DNA from: Siderastrea radians
Lineage: Eukaryota; Cnidaria; Anthozoa; Scleractinia; Rhizangiidae
DNA length: 64,000 nucleotides
Assembly: GCA_964017195.1 (NCBI GenBank)
Contig: OZ024895.1
Span: 19,829,034-19,893,033, forward strand
Direction of reading: 5' to 3'
This document shows positions 61,626-64,000 of this stretch, piece after piece. Under the pieces are notes generated by a model. It had not been told where the DNA came from. It worked only from the letters and a program-made list of their open reading frames with translations, and did no database searches. Position numbers and translations under genes: made by a program. Each line of letters starts with the position of its first letter. Position 1 is the first letter of the stretch.

Positions 61626-61733
61626 AACGATGTTATTCTCCTTGTTTTCAGGTGGATGGAAGTGATCGCAAGTGCGACCCAGAGTTCTTCAAGAGTTCGT
61701 ATATTCAGTCGCCAGATCAGTGCAGTTCCCTAG
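16525..61733 (+). CDS. FARP: FARP-family FERM / RhoGEF (DH) / PH-FYVE-like-PH protein, 35 coding exons
   Basis: The family links membrane receptors and phosphoinositides, through a FERM domain, to activation of Rho-family GTPases such as Rac and Cdc42, acting at the plasma membrane. Joining 35 exons by canonical splice sites (two are GC-AG) gives 3864 nt, an exact multiple of three, encoding 1287 residues. Order: FERM about 24-304, FERM-adjacent motif [15 protein letters not shown] near 323, acidic/proline linker 351-730, DH 731-925 (NTERTYVKDLE near 745), PH1 953-1056 ([13 protein letters not shown]), half-FYVE 1057-1092 (VVCGGCS...CEECY), PH2 about 1177-1275 ([17 protein letters not shown]). 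An in-frame TGA at 16495 with no ATG between it and 16525 fixes the start. Vertebrate FARP1/2 are around 1050 residues; the excess is mostly the linker and the FYVE-like exon. I cannot say whether it corresponds to FARP1 or FARP2; a single pre-duplication orthologue is likely. Confidence 0.95.
16651..19690 (+). other. FARP intron 1
   Basis: 3.0 kb, AT-rich, with short open frames between 16870 and 17520 that look accidental. A TACAA/TACAG microsatellite lies at 19249-19273. No exon or RNA gene recognised. Confidence 0.6.
19691..19795 (+). CDS. FARP: FARP exon 2 (FERM F1)
   Basis: Residues 43-77, containing [15 protein letters not shown] and EREYFGLNF, the typical F1 helix and YFGL strand. 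Acceptor ctcgtag, donor gtaagt, phase 0 at both ends. Confidence 0.93.
19975..20165. repeat. GCTAGCCCAGCTAGC palindromic repeat cluster (intron 2)
   Basis: At least four copies of (G)CTAGCCCAGCTA(G/A)C(T/C) words in both orientations, with terminal copies inverted; a degraded inverted-repeat element. Confidence 0.6.
20435..20900 (+). repeat. Intronic ~70-bp repeat family, cluster 1
   Basis: Repeated phrases AAAGTGCTGCTCAGCATCTG, CATTTGAATGGTCACAC, ACAGA(C/T)T(C/T)(A/G)AAACTTAGAAC and CACCTTGTA-like words recur about every 60-80 bp. Related clusters are at 27230, 43640, 54040, 61190 and 62385. Confidence 0.75.
21103..21145 (+). CDS. FARP: FARP exon 3 (FERM F1)
   Basis: Residues 78-92, [15 protein letters not shown], matching the WLDLLKPI segment of FERM proteins. 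Only 43 nt. Acceptor gatttcag, donor gtgagt, ends phase 1. Confidence 0.9.
21146..22732 (+). other. FARP intron 3
   Basis: No exon or defined element. An imperfect palindrome, TTGGACAATGTCCAA-like, is at 21953-22030. Confidence 0.5.
22733..22811 (+). CDS. FARP: FARP exon 4 (FERM F1/F2 boundary)
   Basis: Residues 92-118, with [21 protein letters not shown], the FVVKFFPPD-type strand conserved across FERM proteins. Donor gtaagc. The following intron carries a 3.9-kb transposon. Confidence 0.93.
23326..23506 (+). repeat. Left subterminal CGTTAG array
   Basis: About a dozen (T/A)CCGTTAG words with GAGCGTTAGTTGTA spacers, irregular spacing. Confidence 0.85.
25585..25794 (-). CDS. Unrecognised basic ORF after the acidic one
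   Basis: 69 codons, beginning [19 protein letters not shown], very rich in Lys and Arg. Begins 3 bp after the previous stop, in the same direction. No family recognised; possibly part of the same decayed gene. Confidence 0.25.
   Translation of the reverse strand: MSDEDFLVRRTKRFAGQKDVERRKKSVEGESGRKRENTSRKCISSEDVQRLKGSRKDCKMIFQARCEEK
25798..26055 (-). CDS. Unrecognised acidic ORF in the nested transposon
   Basis: 85 codons; a second ATG at residue 25 starts [14 protein letters not shown]. The C-terminal part is Asp/Ser-rich ([18 protein letters not shown]). It opens just inside the right TIR, where element-encoded genes often start. No family recognised; it could be the acidic N-terminus of a lost transposase. 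Confidence 0.3.
   Translation of the reverse strand: MRHRARETRMYVARMPRKEKTNKMASEITFVGDEEIQFLSSVTIPNLRQALEENFLDSDSGYEDCTSDSDDGSENILEKSCSEDA
26918..27130 (+). repeat. Right subterminal array, 21-bp period
   Basis: Roughly nine tandem units of AAATCGTTAGAGCGTTAGAAC (21 bp, 7 codons). The period keeps both strands open as heptad repeats (IVRALEQ on +), which is a repeat artefact. Confidence 0.9.
27230..27430 (+). repeat. Intronic ~70-bp repeat family, cluster 2
   Basis: TTTCATTTGGATGGTCACAC, CATAGGATTTCATCCACAGA and AAAAGTTAGAACCACC, then the frequent end word GGGAGTGAAAGGATTAA. Confidence 0.7.
27516..27560 (+). CDS. FARP: FARP exon 5 (FERM F2)
   Basis: Residues 118-132, [16 protein letters not shown], the start of the helical F2 lobe. 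45 nt, phase 2 in and out. Acceptor tttgcag, donor gtaggc. Confidence 0.93.
27881..27933 (+). CDS. FARP: FARP exon 6 (FERM F2, GC donor)
   Basis: Residues 133-151, [18 protein letters not shown]. The donor reads AAG|gcaagt, a GC-AG intron. The frame continues precisely into GELGDYD of exon 7. Confidence 0.92.
28089..28300 (-). mobile_element. tRNA-derived SINE-like sequence
   Basis: On the minus strand, GTGGGTTCAAATCCGGCC is a clear B box, preceded by TTAGCGATCAGATTCAGAGG, with a pyrimidine-rich tail. The A box is weak, so it is an old or partial SINE. Confidence 0.6.
28679..28752 (+). CDS. FARP: FARP exon 7 (FERM F2)
   Basis: Residues 151-175: GELGDYDPM then [12 protein letters not shown], the F2 helix and loop equivalent to EIGDFDE in vertebrate FARPs. 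Acceptor gtctgcag, donor gtatgt, ends phase 0. Confidence 0.93.
29301..29589. mobile_element. 289-bp MITE, TAGCC...GGCTA ends (intron 7)
   Basis: Near-palindromic. TAGCC(A/T)(A/G)(A/G)GAAAACAGC termini; the centre pairs CACTACCCAGATCTTGGTAGTG-like sequence with its complement. 9-bp duplication TTAATGTTC at 29292-29300 and 29590-29598. It ends 30 bp before exon 8. Confidence 0.9.
29620..29666 (+). CDS. FARP: FARP exon 8 (FERM F2)
   Basis: Residues 176-191, [17 protein letters not shown] 289-bp MITE ends 30 bp before this exon's acceptor. Donor gtataa, phase 2. Confidence 0.9.
29780..29867 (+). CDS. FARP: FARP exon 9 (FERM F2/F3)
   Basis: Residues 191-220, containing [16 protein letters not shown] and LYPAK, the highly conserved end of F2 before F3. 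Intron 8 is only 113 bp. Confidence 0.95.
30104..30340. other. Intron 9 stretch with GC-rich insert
   Basis: CATGACCAACAAGAAAAGCC...GGGGTAATA with C- and G-rich ends; perhaps a degraded repeat. No exon. Confidence 0.3.
30613..30701 (+). CDS. FARP: FARP exon 10 (FERM F3)
   Basis: Residues 221-250: [20 protein letters not shown] followed by INTFSW, the first strands of the PTB-like F3 lobe. Donor gtacgt, phase 2. Confidence 0.94.
31388..31454 (+). CDS. FARP: FARP exon 11 (FERM F3)
   Basis: Residues 250-272, [19 protein letters not shown], the basic F3 strand of FARPs. Ends phase 0 at gtaagt. Confidence 0.95.
31555..32758. mobile_element. 1.2-kb DNA transposon, TAGCCTCCCACGCAG ends (intron 11)
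   Basis: Termini TAGCCTCCCACGCAG and CTGCGTGGGAGGCTA, with inverted similarity continuing through AGGGGAGTCGTATTACCCTC to GTTCGACATT. 9-bp duplication AGGTTGTCA at 31546-31554 and 32759-32767. No coding sequence in it. Confidence 0.92.
32828..32922 (+). CDS. FARP: FARP exon 12 (FERM F3 end)
   Basis: Residues 273-304, with [21 protein letters not shown] and AFFR, the closing F3 helix (CKSFWK...H..FFR is the family hallmark). Donor gtaagt, phase 2. Confidence 0.95.
33064..33204 (+). CDS. FARP: FARP exon 13 (FERM-adjacent domain)
   Basis: Residues 304-351. [16 protein letters not shown] is the FERM-adjacent (FA) motif, which in other family members is a phospho-regulated segment. Donor gtttgc is weaker than its neighbours, but frame and position fit. 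Confidence 0.93.
33908..34717 (+). CDS. FARP: FARP exon 14 (acidic, proline-rich linker)
   Basis: 810 nt, residues 351-621, by far the largest exon. Low-complexity and predicted disordered: many Glu/Asp/Ser, a run [18 protein letters not shown], and a duplicated SPPPEL motif near the end. It resembles no folded domain. Polyproline stretches could bind SH3, WW or EVH1 domains (inference). Acceptor tacttcag, donor gtgagt. Confidence 0.92.
35456..35610 (+). CDS. FARP: FARP exon 15 (linker)
   Basis: Residues 621-673, polar linker rich in Ser, Glu and Lys. Acceptor acttgcag; donor gtacat, phase 1, joins in frame to exon 16 (SKG|SRGSRH). The next intron is 6.3 kb. Confidence 0.88.
35611..41928 (+). 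other. FARP intron 15 (6.3 kb)
   Basis: Longest intron and relatively free of recognisable transposons from 35900 to 40800. Holds the candidate alternative exon at 37593, a poly-G run at 40841-40857, and degenerate TGGAAAGTCATGGAA repeats at 41279-41380. Confidence 0.6.
37593..38240 (+). other. Candidate alternative last exon of FARP in intron 15
   Basis: A strong pyrimidine tract and CTCTCTCTAG precede 37593. From the phase-1 donor of exon 15 the frame reads D-YDEVCGP and stops at TGA after eight codons; an AATAAA lies at 38231. This would give a FERM-only protein of about 680 residues lacking DH and both PH domains. No transcript evidence is available; it may be a chance acceptor. Confidence 0.3.
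41929..42101 (+). CDS. FARP: FARP exon 16 (Ser-rich linker into DH, GC donor)
   Basis: Residues 673-730: Ser/Thr-rich, then [20 protein letters not shown], leading into the DH domain as KAYFIAK does in FARP1. The only donor that keeps frame with exon 17 is AAG|gcaaag, a second GC-AG intron. GT alternatives nearby give the wrong frame. Confidence 0.85.
42522..42546 (+). repeat. (TTTA)n microsatellite
   Basis: Six tandem TTTA units in intron 16. Confidence 0.9.
42866..43303 (-). mobile_element. tRNA-derived SINE copy 1, split by a MITE
   Basis: On the minus strand it begins GGGAGCAGGGATGGCGCAGT (A box GGCGCAGTGGTGAGAGC), B box GGTTCGATTTC, then GAGGTTTTTTTCCGGGTAC and GTTTTCCCCCC. The MITE at 43009-43247 separates A and B boxes. 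Same family and orientation as 60254-60449. Confidence 0.88.
43009..43247. mobile_element. 239-bp MITE, GGGCCCGTTTCTCGAAACTC ends
   Basis: About 40-bp terminal inverted repeats, nearly perfect through CCCGATAACTTTCCGGGCCC. Inserted in the SINE; the exact duplication is ambiguous because both flanks are GGGCC-rich. Confidence 0.9.
43392..43447 (+). CDS. FARP: FARP exon 17 (DH start)
   Basis: Residues 731-749, [18 protein letters not shown], the first DH helix, leading to the invariant TER(T/S)Y motif of RhoGEFs. Donor gtatgt, phase 2. Confidence 0.95.
43542..43572 (+). CDS. FARP: FARP exon 18 (DH, 31-nt micro-exon)
   Basis: Residues 749-759, [11 protein letters not shown], completing DH conserved region 1. 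Only 31 nt, with acceptor caatag and donor gtaagt; intron 17 is 94 bp. Easily missed by gene finders. Confidence 0.95.
43640..43985 (+). repeat. Intronic ~70-bp repeat family, cluster 3
   Basis: CTTTCATTTGAATGGTCACA, TTTAGGATTTCATCCCCACA, AAAACTTAGAACC and AAAGTACTGCTCA recur with drift. Confidence 0.75.
44227..44492. mobile_element. MITE with GACTACGAGCAGTC ends (intron 18)
   Basis: GACTACGAGCAGTCT...CTTTCCGC and its complement GCGGAAAGAAAGACTGCTCG. Inner, imperfectly repeated AACGAACAAGCGAGCG and its complement. TGTTCAAAG near both ends may be the target duplication. Confidence 0.85.
44578..44711 (+). CDS. FARP: FARP exon 19 (DH)
   Basis: Residues 760-804: [20 protein letters not shown], then [20 protein letters not shown], the DH helices corresponding to LIFPNFEPL...FL.E.EQR in FARP1. 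Donor gtaaga, phase 2. Confidence 0.95.
44768..45212. mobile_element. Degraded G/C-ended MITE (intron 19)
   Basis: GGGCCCCCGGGTTGGGGG and TACGGGGAGGCTCCGCCCG on the left pair with CGGGTGGAGCCTCCCCGTA and GTTCCCCCCCAGGG on the right. No coding content. Confidence 0.65.
45381..45581. mobile_element. 201-bp MITE, TAGCCTGCGTAGG ends (intron 19)
   Basis: Termini TAGCCTGCGTAG and CTATGCAGGCTA. Flanking duplication AATATTCC at 45373-45380 and 45582-45589. Inner inverted GTTTTTCCGCCCGTT-like and CGCTTTTTGG/CAAAAAGCG words. Confidence 0.9.
46159..46237 (+). CDS. FARP: FARP exon 20 (DH)
   Basis: Residues 804-830, ending [14 protein letters not shown], matching the RIGD(V/L)ML segment of FARPs. Acceptor ttacatag, donor gtattt. 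Confidence 0.93.
46261..46686. mobile_element. 426-bp MITE, AGGGCC ends (intron 20)
   Basis: About 85-bp inverted ends: CACAGTTAAAACTC...ATTGTCATAGATGTAAAGAT and complement ATCTTTACATCTATGACAAT...GAGTTTTAACTGTG. TTAA on the left and GTTAA on the right flank it. Starts 23 bp after exon 20's donor. Confidence 0.88.
46751..47480 (+). mobile_element. tRNA-like SINE remnant interrupted by an element
   Basis: AGTAGCTCTGTAGTTAG...GCTTGTAGGTTCAGTTCC looks like tRNA A and B boxes on the + strand. It is cut at 46811 by an inverted-repeat element. Confidence 0.5.
46811..47435. mobile_element. 625-bp element, AGGGGTGGCGAAT ends
   Basis: Terminal AGGGGTGGCGAAT and ATTCGCCACCCCT are inverted. An internal hairpin pairs 46897-46945 with 46994-47042 (TTGTCTTGTGCC... 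and GGCACAAGACAA). Confidence 0.8.
47551..47652 (+). CDS. FARP: FARP exon 21 (DH)
   Basis: Residues 831-864: [20 protein letters not shown], then [12 protein letters not shown], the middle DH helices. Exactly 34 codons in phase 0. Confidence 0.93.
48216..48300 (+). CDS. FARP: FARP exon 22 (DH conserved region 3)
   Basis: Residues 865-893. [16 protein letters not shown] start ([19 protein letters not shown]), then IVHYKHLLE. The LP...FLLKP.QR..HY..LL signature is the GTPase-contacting core of DH domains and looks intact. Confidence 0.95.
48552..48602 (+). CDS. FARP: FARP exon 23 (DH)
   Basis: Residues 893-910, [17 protein letters not shown], the DH loop before the last helix. Acceptor tttcag, donor gtaagc, phase 1. 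Confidence 0.93.
48761..49690. other. Intron 23 stretch before the Rep-like fragment
   Basis: No exon. A C-run CCCCCCTCCCCCC near 48940 and a G-run near 49020 flank about 80 bp and may be ends of a small inverted-repeat element. Confidence 0.35.
49691..49960 (+). pseudogene. Truncated Rep-like (HUH) N-terminal fragment in intron 23
   Basis: 89 codons with an acidic Ser-rich start, then [21 protein letters not shown] (F/Y)L(V/T)TYSQ-type strand followed by a FPTR..FA helix resembles motif I of HUH-type replication initiators (CRESS-DNA-virus-like or Rep-type transposon proteins). The catalytic HxH and tyrosine motifs are missing because the frame ends at TAA. Probably a dead remnant; family assignment rests on one motif. 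Confidence 0.35.
50698..50756 (+). CDS. FARP: FARP exon 24 (DH last helix)
   Basis: Residues 910-929, [20 protein letters not shown], final long DH helix. Acceptor cctgtag, donor gtaaga, ends phase 0. Confidence 0.93.
50843..51124. mobile_element. 282-bp MITE copy 2 (TA duplication), intron 24
   Basis: Reverse-oriented relative of 1815-2104: GAGCGCTTTTTAATTGAGTG at the left, AAAAAGTGCTC at the right. TA at 50841-50842 and 51125-51126. Shares inner words ATTGGTTTATTGGGTAACTT and CTTGCACGCGTTTTCCCGCG. Confidence 0.88.
51831..51902 (+). CDS. FARP: FARP exon 25 (DH-PH junction)
   Basis: Residues 930-953: [20 protein letters not shown], then QAGR, matching ENFQKLHELKKDLIGIDNLV of FARP1 very closely. 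Confidence 0.96.
51985..52053 (+). CDS. FARP: FARP exon 26 (PH1 start)
   Basis: Residues 954-976, [19 protein letters not shown] then MFFL: first PH strands. Intron 25 is 82 bp. Confidence 0.95.
52216..52291 (+). repeat. (CAAT)n microsatellite (intron 26)
   Basis: About 18 tandem TCAA units with one interruption. Confidence 0.95.
52698..52787 (+). CDS. FARP: FARP exon 27 (PH1)
   Basis: Residues 977-1006: [20 protein letters not shown] then [10 protein letters not shown], which completes MFFLF(N/S)D(V/I)L(L/I)YT. 30 codons, phase 0. The acceptor is atcag before TTTTCAG; a later decoy AG lies inside the exon. Confidence 0.95.
52900..53063. mobile_element. MITE, GGGT(T/G)AGTCTCA ends, copy 1
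   Basis: Left GGGTGAGTCTCAATCTGAAG and right CTTCAGATTGAGACTAATCC are inverted. Copy 2 at 59963-60163 has the same ends and a shared TTGT(C)TTTTTAAC outer flank. Confidence 0.8.
53562..53762. mobile_element. 201-bp palindromic MITE (intron 27)
   Basis: Arms of about 80 bp: ATCATAGGTCGGTAAATTAT through GTCCGGGTGAGTGTAGTCC and GACATTGACTGACGTTT pair with the opposite strand; the loop is about 40 bp. No ORF. Confidence 0.92.
54040..54210 (+). repeat. Intronic ~70-bp repeat family, cluster 4
   Basis: AATCCTATGGTGTGACCACTC, AGCAGTCCTTTCTCATGGTA and the end word GGGAGTTAAAGGGTTAAAC. Confidence 0.65.
54279..54392 (+). CDS. FARP: FARP exon 28 (PH1)
   Basis: Residues 1007-1044: [20 protein letters not shown], then [10 protein letters not shown], the last strands and the invariant Trp of the PH C-terminal helix. 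Confidence 0.95.
55528..55563 (+). CDS. FARP: FARP exon 29 (PH1 C-terminal helix)
   Basis: 36-nt exon, residues 1045-1056, [12 protein letters not shown], completing the PH1 helix begun by KWME. Acceptor ataatag, donor gtaatg, phase 0 at both ends. Confidence 0.9.
55865..55900 (+). repeat. (TTTG)n microsatellite (intron 29)
   Basis: About nine TTTG/GTTT units, 50-90 bp before exon 30. Confidence 0.95.
55952..56060 (+). CDS. FARP: FARP exon 30 (C-terminal half of a FYVE-like zinc finger)
   Basis: Residues 1057-1093. [15 protein letters not shown], 11 residues, then [12 protein letters not shown]: a CxxC-x20-CxxC pattern (C1059, C1062, C1083, C1086). The words VVCG.CS and (V/L)C..CY are the second half of FYVE domains, best known here from FGD RhoGEFs. 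The first half, with the R(R/K)HHCR phosphoinositide motif, is absent from the 388-bp intron before it. At 109 nt (phase 0 in, phase 1 out) it cannot be skipped without a frameshift, so it belongs to the main transcript. Confidence 0.9.
56641..56885 (+). CDS. FARP: FARP exon 31 (inter-PH linker)
   Basis: Residues 1093-1174. Disordered first part rich in Pro, Gly and Ser, then a His run (HAHTHT) and [19 protein letters not shown], closely matching the [11 protein letters not shown] segment just before PH2 in vertebrate FARPs. Acceptor cgtttcag, donor gtaagt. Confidence 0.95.
57688..57795 (+). CDS. FARP: FARP exon 32 (PH2 start)
   Basis: Residues 1175-1210: [20 protein letters not shown], then [16 protein letters not shown], near-identical in pattern to PH2 of FARP1. 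36 codons, phase 0. Confidence 0.96.
58716..58775 (+). CDS. FARP: FARP exon 33 (PH2)
   Basis: Residues 1211-1230, [20 protein letters not shown], the [11 protein letters not shown] strand of PH2. 20 codons, phase 0. Confidence 0.96.
58960..59030 (+). repeat. GTTAGTACG...GCGTTATC degenerate repeat, outlier copy
   Basis: TTAGTACGCCGTTAGACGCG and TTATCCGTAATTC match words repeated at 59660-59900. Confidence 0.5.
59033..59491. mobile_element. 459-bp MITE, TACACTCTTTTTTT ends (intron 33)
   Basis: TACACTCTTTTTTTTAATAA and GGCTGA(A)AATATTCTT on the left pair with TTCTTATAAAAAAGGAGTGTA on the right. Confidence 0.75.
59489..59656. mobile_element. pogo/Tigger-like MITE remnant
   Basis: TAGTGGAACCCTAAATAACG on the left and GGGATTGGGGTTCTACTGTA on the right; inner AACCCCGATATAACGAA repeats. 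CAGT(A/G)GAACCCC ends with TA flanks are typical of pogo-like elements. Abuts the previous MITE. Confidence 0.65.
59657..59962 (+). repeat. Degenerate ~55-bp tandem repeats
   Basis: Recurring GCGGTAG(T/A)(T/C)GCGTT(A/G)TCT, CAATTTC and (A/G)(C/G)GTTAGTACG words with poor conservation. Confidence 0.5.
59963..60163. mobile_element. MITE, GGGTTAGTCTCA ends, copy 2
   Basis: TAAAAAGACAAAAGGCACAT...GGGTTAGTCTCATTCTG pairs with CAGAATGAGACTAACCC...ATGTGGCTCTTGTCTTTTTA. Confidence 0.85.
60254..60449 (-). mobile_element. tRNA-derived SINE copy 2 (uninterrupted)
   Basis: Minus strand: GGGAGCAGGGATGGCGCAGT, GGTTCGGGGTCGACTCCC region, then GGTTTTTCTCCGGGTACTCC and GGTTTTCCCC. Same family as 42866-43303. 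Confidence 0.88.
60816..60907 (+). CDS. FARP: FARP exon 34 (PH2)
   Basis: Residues 1231-1261: [19 protein letters not shown] then NEYTFF, PH2 strands 5-7. Ends phase 2 and joins AG|G to Arg-Trp in exon 35. Confidence 0.95.
61180..61530 (+). repeat. Intronic ~70-bp repeat family, cluster 5
   Basis: Three or more units: GTACTGCTCAGTAGCTTTAA, TTTGAATGGCAATACTTTAG, TTTTATCCACAGACTCAA and TTTGAACCAC. Confidence 0.8.
61541..61625 (+). repeat. (ATG)n microsatellite before FARP exon 35
   Basis: About 28 ATG/GTG triplets ending 26 bp before the last exon's acceptor. Confidence 0.97.
61652..61733 (+). CDS. FARP: FARP exon 35 (PH2 helix, stop)
   Basis: Residues 1261-1287: [11 protein letters not shown], the PH2 C-terminal helix, then a short basic tail ending ISAVP and TAG at 61731-61733. 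The acceptor lies just after an (ATG)n microsatellite. Confidence 0.94.
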
Positions 61734-62384
61734 ACTACCACAGTTTTAAATTAACGGAAGTGAGCTGAATTTACTGCGCGCTATAAGTATTGTATATCCC
61801 ATTTATTTTGCGCGACATTGTTCGTGCCTTTCACTGAAACAATCGTTCTGGCTTGAAAGAAGTGTCCCAAGCTAGAAGCCGTGAGTAATGTATTAGATTC
61901 GTTTACAAGAGGGGAAATAGTTTCTCGTACGCTATATATAGATAATTTAATTTAATATAGATTTCTAAAAGGTTCCAAAAGCTTAAGGATTTGTTTGTAT
62001 TTCGTCAGGATTCCTTTAAGCCAATATCTTAAGTAAGTATATATCAATCAATTTTCTTTTGTCCTTCGCAGTCGTCACGCTGTGTACTCACACAACGTCA
62101 TACACCTTTTACATGATCCGAAAATCGGCTGTTGAGGCGATTAGGTCTAACGAACCAAAAGGCACTGGAAACAAGGAAAAATCACAACTATAGTTTCAAA
62201 ATTAGAAAACAGAGCATGTAGAAAAAAAGAATTTCCCAAACTTTTTTAAATTTTTACATCGGTTGTGTAACCGCAAAGTGAATATCGTACAAAATGCTAG
62301 GTGACGCTTAACCCTGTCACGCGAGCTGATCTGGAACGGATACACAACCAATCGCAGCTTACGTTAAATGGTATTTTTTTTAAG
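61734..62384 (+). other. Probable FARP 3' UTR and flank
   Basis: AT-rich with no clear AATAAA close to the stop codon, so the transcript end cannot be placed. Confidence 0.4.
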
Positions 62385-62505
62385 GGAATTGCTACTCAGT
62401 AGCTTTGCCCTGAATGGCTACACTTTCCTACACAGAATCAAAGCTCTTCTAAGCCAAAGTACGTGCCTTGAAGTTTTCCTTTGGGAGTAAAAGGGTTAAT
62501 TTACG
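62385..62505 (+). repeat. ~70-bp repeat family, cluster 6
   Basis: TTGCTACTCAGTAGCTTTGC, CCTGAATGGCTACAC and the end word GGGAGTAAAAGGGTTAA. Confidence 0.65.
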
Positions 62506-64000
62506 GAATGATAGCTTCTATGCTAACCATCTGAATTTACAAATGAGACGCGATGTCTGCTATCCACACATTGTTTAGTATGCTTTACAGTACCCCATAT
62601 TATCAGTATTCAGAAAACCACGTTTTAAAGTCTTACCCGCATTTAATATCCGTTTTATCGGTACAACATCGTGTTAAATAAGTAGAATCATACGCAACCG
62701 TTGGTTGGATAGTGACGCAATACCACCTTGGGTCAGCTTGCGTGACGTTACAAATAACGCTTGCGTAGGAAGTAATAACTTAAGAAACCTGGATATGGTG
62801 TTTATCTCACGCTACGGAAATCAATAGCTTCCGTGTACCGGTACAGCCAACTCCCGATTTGCGAAGGAAGATTATTGAAAACAACATCCACTATTTTTAG
62901 GTGTCTGTTTCAACGAGAGTTGACTGCACTGGGACTTGAATCGTTAATGAACAAGAGGCTATTTGTAGCCTTCACTCGGGCGGTGATCAGCTTAAAAGCA
63001 CGAGAAACACCGAAGCAAGAGCAAGTTTGCATCAAAAAACACAAAAACGATAAACTCCAAGACACTCACAATTACCTCGCAAAAGGTTCACAAAAGTGTG
63101 TTCAGATGATGATGCCATCGCCAAACGATTACGTGTTCTTGTTTTCAGATCCCACGCGGCCTTACAATCGCGACACGAACAAAAGGAACCGCTCGGCAGA
63201 CCTTAACTCGTGGCCTCCGGCCCGAGTAATGGCTAATAATCTAGTTAATTTTACAAAGCTGCTGACACGCAGCGTAGCATTTGTTATTTTATTTTGTTTT
63301 AATCCTTAAAATATTTTAGTTTTCTTTTCGCTCAGGAAAACGAATCAACCGTTACAGTATAGAGTTGCAAAAGTTATTACCAGTTTAAAATATTATCATA
63401 CGTAGATGAGGTTGCTCAGTAAAATAATGAGGACCTTTTTAGTAGCAGGAATAACGGGCTGCGTCATAGGAAATATATGACGTGCTTGGGTAAGCTTGGA
63501 ATTTTACAGCGGTCAAACGTGTAACGCGTGCGCAGTTCTCGCCATAATTTTACAAAGGAAAATACAGGCAAACGTCGAAAGTTTCACTTAAACTGCAAAA
63601 ATTGTCGCCGTTTCTGAAAACTTAGGCTTTTTACGTTGAGTGTCTGTTGAAAATGAAGTAACTGTCTTGCACAAGGTTTGCCGGCGTGAAATTCGATTTG
63701 CATGTACATGTTGTGCATCGTTTTCATACGAACTTCGCGCTCGTAAACCTTTGAACTAATTCAAACTTCAAGGCTCTGAAAGACCGGAAGTCGTGTAGCT
63801 TTTTGCGTTTGCGTTTTCGGGATACTACAAGGGATTTTGGACAAGGACGTGTCTCTTGGATGTCGAAATCCTTATCCTTACTTAGCCCATTAGCTAGGCT
63901 CGATAACCAGCCGCTGTTCGGGAATATGAGCCCGCGCTCCGCCCCAGAACGTCTCTTCTCTGGGAGGAAGTTTCGAACCAGAGGGAGCGGCGGAAATCGA
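62506..64000. other. Flank downstream of FARP
   Basis: A 158-codon open frame at 62833-63309 (+) has no recognisable domain. The last 150 bp are GC-richer but too short to assign. Confidence 0.4.

Noticed and set aside
62833..63309. 158-codon open frame after FARP
   Set aside because: No domain, signal peptide or repeat recognised, and no sign of a promoter; not called a gene.
1..64000. CRISPR arrays, rRNA genes or intact tRNA genes
   Set aside because: None seen; tRNA-like A/B boxes occur only in SINEs, and the tandem arrays lack spacer structure.

Overview
The window is animal nuclear DNA, most likely from an anthozoan cnidarian and probably a stony coral. It is AT-rich and intron-rich. 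It is packed with short inverted-repeat DNA transposons, tRNA-derived SINEs and L1-type LINE remains that I associate with coral and sea anemone genomes. The phylum-level call is inference; the gene itself only says metazoan.

One protein-coding gene explains nearly all the coding signal. From 16525 to 61733 on the + strand, 35 coding exons assemble without a frame break into 1287 codons plus stop. The product is a FARP-family protein (FERM, RhoGEF and pleckstrin domain protein): FERM (about residues 24-304), FERM-adjacent region (305-350), a long acidic and proline-rich linker (351-730), DH/RhoGEF domain (731-925), first PH (953-1056), a cysteine exon that looks like the C-terminal half of a FYVE zinc finger (1057-1092), a linker, and a second PH (about 1177-1275). 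Vertebrate FARPs as I know them lack the FYVE-like piece. FGD-family RhoGEFs carry a whole FYVE at exactly this place between their two PH domains, so this exon is the most interesting thing in the window. Two introns use GC-AG splice sites, and a candidate alternative last exon in the 6.3-kb intron 15 would yield a FERM-only isoform.

Region by region. 1-6806 is an old, large, imperfect inverted repeat. Its left arm was hit by three separate transposons (359-1568, 1815-2104, 2162-2638), and the right arm preserves the three empty target sites. 7201-7610 and 12015-13665 are two dead L1-like LINE fragments, the second cut by a 180-bp inverted-repeat element. At 9043-9200 sits an orphan promoter with two perfect three-unit heat-shock elements and a TATA box, but no gene after it. 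14462-14665 is a near-perfect 84-bp-arm hairpin. A 98-bp MITE with a 9-bp target duplication lies about 340 bp before the FARP start codon.

Inside the FARP introns are many insertions. These include a 3.9-kb terminal-inverted-repeat element with a second transposon nested in it (23286-27189), three members of a TAGCC...GGCTA family with 8-9-bp target duplications, tRNA-derived SINEs interrupted by other MITEs, and long palindromes. They also include repeated copies of a roughly 70-bp intronic repeat and a short ORF resembling the start of a Rep-like (HUH) protein. After the stop codon at 61733 nothing recognisable as a second gene is present.
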